From contig JAFSUW010000016.1 of NCBI GenBank assembly GCA_017450465.1, forward strand, positions 1-47,704: a DNA stretch of 47,704 bases, in the 5' to 3' direction. Position 1 is the stretch's first letter, and every line of letters starts with the position of its first letter. The notes beneath the pieces were generated by a model. It saw only the letters and a program-made list of their open reading frames with translations. It ran no database searches and was not told the origin of the DNA. Both the position numbers and the translations under genes were made by a program. This document shows, piece after piece, positions 43,887 through 47,704 of this stretch. The stretch is from Clostridia bacterium (GTDB taxonomy: Bacteria; Bacillota; Clostridia; TANB77; RGIG9151).

Positions 43887-44606
43887 TTATTCTAGATTTG
43901 TCCACACATTTTGAACATCATCATTATCTTCTAGTGCATCTATTAATCTATCTACTTTTACCATATCTTCCTCTGTTACAGCCGTTGTTGTTTGTGGAAC
44001 ATACTTTATCTCTGCTTCTAAGAAAGTTAGACCATTTTTTTCTAATTCTTCTCTTACTTTTGAAAAATTATTGGGGTCCGTTGATATTTCATAATACTCG
44101 TCTTCTGAGGCAACATCTTCTGCTCCTGCATCAAGCGCCATCATCATTAAATCGTCTTCGGATAAACTATCTGTTTTTTCTACAACCATTATTCCTTTTC
44201 TATCAAACATAAAGCCAACTGAACCTGTTTGACCTAAGTTGCCACCAAATTTATCGAAATAATGTCTCATATCACCTGCTGTTCTATTTCTATTGTCAGT
44301 AAGTGCCTCTACAATTACAGCAACTCCTCCTGCAGCATATCCTTCATATACTAAAGACTCATAATTTGCTGTATCGCCTTCACCAGCAGCTTTTTTTATA
44401 CTTCTTTCTATATTATCATTTGGAATATTAGCAGCTTTTGCTTTAGCTATTACATCACGAAGTCTTGAGTTAGCATCAGGATTAGCTCCTCCAGCTTTTA
44501 CTGCAACTGCTATTTCTCTTCCTATTTTAGTAAATATTTTTCCTCTTGCTGAATCTGCTTTTTCTTTTTTATTTTTGATATTGGCCCATTTACTATGTCC
44601 TGACAT
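43887..44606 (-). CDS. YebC/PmpR-family protein
   Basis: A 239-residue protein of the YebC family, known as DNA-binding regulators and, in recent work, as translation factors at proline-rich stalls. The start [20 protein letters not shown] and the segment [20 protein letters not shown] are diagnostic. Start is ATG 44606 with AAAGGA upstream; an in-frame ATG at 44624 lies within the ribosome site. It is convergent with ssrA, with which it shares a terminator, and lies downstream of yfhO. Confidence 0.95.
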   Translation of the reverse strand: MSGHSKWANIKNKKEKADSARGKIFTKIGREIAVAVKAGGANPDANSRLRDVIAKAKAANIPNDNIERSIKKAAGEGDTANYESLVYEGYAAGGVAVIVEALTDNRNRTAGDMRHYFDKFGGNLGQTGSVGFMFDRKGIMVVEKTDSLSEDDLMMMALDAGAEDVASEDEYYEISTDPNNFSKVREELEKNGLTFLEAEIKYVPQTTTAVTEEDMVKVDRLIDALEDNDDVQNVWTNLE

Positions 44607-44655
44607 TAAAACCATTCCTTTCAATTTATATTGCTATTGTATTGTATCATAAGTA

Positions 44656-47016
44656 CTATTTATTGTCAAAATGTATATGTTTCTTACTTTTAGCAAAATA
44701 CAATAATGTTAAAAGTAAAAATACACTTGAGATAGCTACACCAATTTTAAAACCAGGTGAAATATATTTCATTTCAACAGTATGTGTACCAGCTGGTACA
44801 TCAATAACCATAAATGTATCATTATAGTCTGTATATTTTACTTTTTCCCCATCTACTTTAATCGTCCAACCGTTCTCATCATACGGTATTGATGTAAAAA
44901 GTCTTTGCCCTTCCTTTAACGTAACCTGGCCTACTAAATTTTCTTTTCCGTGTTTCTCGACTATATAACTATTTTCTTTTAATTTATTCATCACGTTTTT
45001 ATATTTTTCTACATCTAAGCCATAAATAAAAATTTGGGAATCATCAAAATTATCCCACTCATCATCGGGATTCAAGCCTAATATAACCTCCTGATTATTA
45101 AATTTATCTATATATTTTGCTTTAACAGTAAAATTATTAAAATAATCAAAACGATAGTCATCGTTTACAGTTATATACCCTCCTCTAGTCTTCAACTTAT
45201 CATCTAGTGTAAGATAAAAGTAAACATGTTCATTTTCATTAGTTTTAAAAAATACTTTATACTGTTCATCATCTTTATGTACATCAAAATCTATAGGGTA
45301 AAAATAAGCTTCATCTGTCCCTGCCAAATCATTTAATAAAGTATTTTGATTTTCAAAAGGATTATCAGTTAAAATATCACTATTCCTACTTATATTCGCT
45401 CCAAAAGCTATAGGTAATGCATAGTTATTCCTATATATTGTTTTATCATCATCTACAGAAATCTCTTCATAAAGCTCAGATTCCATTTCTCTAGACATTA
45501 TATACTTAACATCAAAAATCGACGATGTAATAGGAGTTTGTCCATCAAAGAGCTGCATACAACCTGCTCCAGCACATCCTAGTTTTTTCAATAATTGAAT
45601 AATATTAAGATTATATACCGATGAAAATGAAGTTATTGCATTATAATTCAAATATACACCATCATTAAACGTGTACCGATATGTTTTATCTACTCTATAA
45701 AAACCCTTATCAATATCTTTAATATAATTTACATCATTTTCTAATGTATTAAAAAAATCTTTATATTCAGCAACTGAATATCCGTATATATCATTTACTT
45801 TAGCCTTTATACTGTAACCATTGGTTCCTAAATCTATAGCGAATATACACACTAAAACCGCGGAAAATAATCTAGCTCTTTTTAGCTTTACCGAATTACA
45901 ATATATAAAAGCCATATATATCATAACAAATGATATTAAAAAACAATATCTATAATCATATCCAGCAGGTCTCTGAAATACTTGCCACATTTCATTAATT
46001 TTTGCAATCCATGTGCTTATAATAAACATTCCCATTATAGCTAAGTAAGATATCTTTTCTTTTAATTTAATCCTTTCTGAAGTAGCAAATGCAACCATAA
46101 AAATTGGAATTAAAATCCCACAATATGCCGGCAATAATTCTCCAGTATGTGTTACACCATCACTTGTTAAAAGACCTTTTAATATTTCTTTTATACTTGT
46201 TGCAAAAAACCTATCATAATGTAATGTTTCTTTTAGACGCCCTTTAGAAATATCAAGGAAAGCAGGAATTAGAATAGCAGAAGCTAAGCCAATTGAACAT
46301 ACAGAACAAATCACATATCTTTTTATTTTTCCAAAAACTTCATTTTTATCAGCTACATTTAATATAAGTACAACAATAAAATATATAAACGAAAAAATTC
46401 CAATTATATAGCCCATATAAAAGTTAGAATAAAACAATGCTACTAAAGAAATTATATATAACGTACCTTTATTCTTAATTACAATATTTTCCACTCCAAG
46501 CATAATTATTGGTAATAATATAATTCCTTCTAACCACATTAAATTACTTGTACCATAAATCATATTATATGTCATAAGTGCGTAAGAAATCGAAAATGGT
46601 AATGCAAGCCATAATTTATTCTCCTCAGTAATATGAGATTTTATAAATATGCAAAATGTTAAACCTGCTAAACCTATTTTTAGTAAAACCAAACATGTCA
46701 ATCCTATTTGCATATTACCATTACTACACAATAAAGTTAGAAATGCCAAAGGGCTTGAAACATAATAAGCAAATGTTCCAAAAAAATTTCCACCCATTGT
46801 AACTGACCAATTAAAAAATATAGAATTGTCGCTATCATTAAAAATATTCTTTAATGCCATATGGAAAGGAATATATTGTTCAAGTGAATCATCAATAAGT
46901 AGACTATTATCGCCAAAAGGATATATGTTAAGTAATGCCATAACAATTATAAATATTATTATAGGTAAAATAAAACTCATAAGTGCCACAACACAGTAGG
47001 CTTTCTTGTCTTTCAT
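44656..47016 (-). CDS. YfhO-family membrane glycosyltransferase
   Basis: A 786-residue membrane protein with about 12 helices in the first 420 residues, a large extracellular region and a last helix at the C-terminus. YfhO proteins are GT-C-type enzymes; the B. subtilis member adds sugar to lipoteichoic acid. An Asp-rich first loop (DNSLLIDDSLEQYIP, near 36) is conserved in the family. AGGAGG precedes the ATG. The C-terminal third is almost identical to that of the next gene upstream (47052-47704), so this is a recent tandem duplicate. Confidence 0.9.
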   Translation of the reverse strand: MKDKKAYCVVALMSFILPIIIFIIVMALLNIYPFGDNSLLIDDSLEQYIPFHMALKNIFNDSDNSIFFNWSVTMGGNFFGTFAYYVSSPLAFLTLLCSNGNMQIGLTCLVLLKIGLAGLTFCIFIKSHITEENKLWLALPFSISYALMTYNMIYGTSNLMWLEGIILLPIIMLGVENIVIKNKGTLYIISLVALFYSNFYMGYIIGIFSFIYFIVVLILNVADKNEVFGKIKRYVICSVCSIGLASAILIPAFLDISKGRLKETLHYDRFFATSIKEILKGLLTSDGVTHTGELLPAYCGILIPIFMVAFATSERIKLKEKISYLAIMGMFIISTWIAKINEMWQVFQRPAGYDYRYCFLISFVMIYMAFIYCNSVKLKRARLFSAVLVCIFAIDLGTNGYSIKAKVNDIYGYSVAEYKDFFNTLENDVNYIKDIDKGFYRVDKTYRYTFNDGVYLNYNAITSFSSVYNLNIIQLLKKLGCAGAGCMQLFDGQTPITSSIFDVKYIMSREMESELYEEISVDDDKTIYRNNYALPIAFGANISRNSDILTDNPFENQNTLLNDLAGTDEAYFYPIDFDVHKDDEQYKVFFKTNENEHVYFYLTLDDKLKTRGGYITVNDDYRFDYFNNFTVKAKYIDKFNNQEVILGLNPDDEWDNFDDSQIFIYGLDVEKYKNVMNKLKENSYIVEKHGKENLVGQVTLKEGQRLFTSIPYDENGWTIKVDGEKVKYTDYNDTFMVIDVPAGTHTVEMKYISPGFKIGVAISSVFLLLTLLYFAKSKKHIHFDNK
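44751..45317. repeat. Duplicated yfhO 3' segment, copy 1
   Basis: Matches 47141-47704 over about 565 bases with a 3-base length difference and scattered substitutions. It covers the last extracellular domain and membrane helix of YfhO. Confidence 0.9.
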
Positions 47017-47051
47017 AAACCTTTCCTCCTATATTAAATTTTTCAAACCAT

Positions 47052-47704
47052 TCATTTATTGGTATTCAATAATTTATTTTTATTTTCATAAAATATTGTC
47101 ATACACAAAAATAAGATTGTAAGTAATACTCCTAACTTAAAACCAGGTGAAATATATTTCATTTCAACAGTATGTGTACCCGCTGGTATATCAATAACCA
47201 TAAATGTATCATTATAGTCTGTATATTTTACTTTTTCCCCATCTACTTTAATCGTCCAACCGTTCTCATATGGTATTGATGTAAAAAGTCTTTGTCCTTC
47301 CTTTAACGTAACCTGGCCTACTAAATTTTCTTTTCCGTGTTTCTCAACTATATAACTATTTTCTTTTAATTTATTCATCACGTTTTTATATTTTTCTACA
47401 TCTAAGCCATAAATAAAAATTTGGGAATCATCAAAATTATTCAAATCCTCATCAGGATGCAAATCTAATATAACCTCCTGATTATTAAATTTACCTATAT
47501 ATTTTGCTTTAACAGTAAAATTATTAAAATAATTAAATCGATCGTCATCGTTTACAGTTATATACCCATCTCTAGTCTTAAACTCATCATCTAGTGTAAG
47601 ATAAAAGTAAACATGTTCATTTTCATTAGTTTTAAAAAATACTTTATACTGTTCATCATCTTTATGTACATCAAAATCTATAGGGTAAAAATAAGCTTCA
47701 TCTG
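47052..47704 (-). CDS. Second YfhO-family protein (5' part beyond window)
   Basis: The C-terminal 217 residues of a YfhO-family protein; the rest lies beyond the right edge. The frame is open to the window end, so the first ATG (47462) is not a real start. The visible part starts with the EAYFYPIDFDVHKDDEQYKV stretch also found in the neighbour and ends with one membrane helix and a short Asn/Lys tail. It differs from the downstream copy mainly in the last 30 residues and by one residue in PYENGW. It lies 35 bases above the first copy, in the same direction. Confidence 0.88.
   Translation of the reverse strand, partial: DEAYFYPIDFDVHKDDEQYKVFFKTNENEHVYFYLTLDDEFKTRDGYITVNDDDRFNYFNNFTVKAKYIGKFNNQEVILDLHPDEDLNNFDDSQIFIYGLDVEKYKNVMNKLKENSYIVEKHGKENLVGQVTLKEGQRLFTSIPYENGWTIKVDGEKVKYTDYNDTFMVIDIPAGTHTVEMKYISPGFKLGVLLTILFLCMTIFYENKNKLLNTNK
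47141..47704. repeat. Duplicated yfhO 3' segment, copy 2
   Basis: Second copy of the segment at 44751-45317, extending to the window edge and probably beyond. Confidence 0.9.

Overview
This window looks like chromosome of a low-GC, Gram-positive-type anaerobe of the Clostridia, probably an uncultured gut or rumen lineage. The signs are AT-rich codon use, strong GGAGG ribosome sites, TTGACA-17-TATAAT promoters, a SpoIVFA/SpoIVFB-like pair, YfhO proteins, ComEC, PBP1A, a bactofilin, and smpB joined to a tmRNA gene. No CRISPR array, transposase, integrase, rRNA or tRNA was found. Species-level placement is not possible from the sequence alone.

Layout. 1-10.1 kb is a defence island: a type I restriction-modification operon (hsdM-hsdS-hsdR, hsdR running off the left edge), a stand-alone acetyltransferase, then an acetyltransferase-mcrB-mcrC operon in which McrB carries an EVE-like modified-base reading domain. 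10.2-14.3 kb is an accessory block, visibly richer in G+C. It holds an AcrVA2-like protein and three paralogous cysteine-module proteins, two of them ending in a CFI-box-type domain. Each paralogue has its own TTGAC-17-TAWWAT promoter, a shared leader box and often a strong terminator. One is interrupted by an in-frame TAG. This block is the most unusual part of the window. 14.3-19.5 kb holds small housekeeping and stress genes: a YoaP-like acetyltransferase operon, glutathione peroxidase, an Xre/membrane-protein pair with two symmetric operators, a cold-shock protein, an Xre regulator, an ExoX-tailed protein and a bactofilin.

19.6-36 kb is almost entirely minus-strand envelope biology: PBP1A, tsaD, and the SpoIVF-like protease pair; then a cyclic beta-glucan synthase-like system split into two genes, with a multi-hairpin repeat between its second gene and the protease pair; then hicAB, comEC and an SH3-NlpC/P60 hydrolase. 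36.2-39.1 kb encodes an ABC system of MacB/FtsX type whose permease has a His/Glu-rich loop and whose partner lipoprotein has a CPYC motif, which suggests metal handling. 39.2-42.9 kb is an operon of a secreted stalk-domain protein, a small protein and a 795-residue HExxH protein with internal repeats that I cannot assign to a family. The right end has smpB-ssrA, yebC and two tandem, nearly identical yfhO genes, the second running off the edge.

The best candidate for an undescribed system is the 10.2-14.3 kb block: a small regulon of repeated four-cysteine-module proteins with common promoters and a common leader element, next to an anti-CRISPR-like gene and two restriction systems. The sequence shows the architecture directly; the function is unknown.
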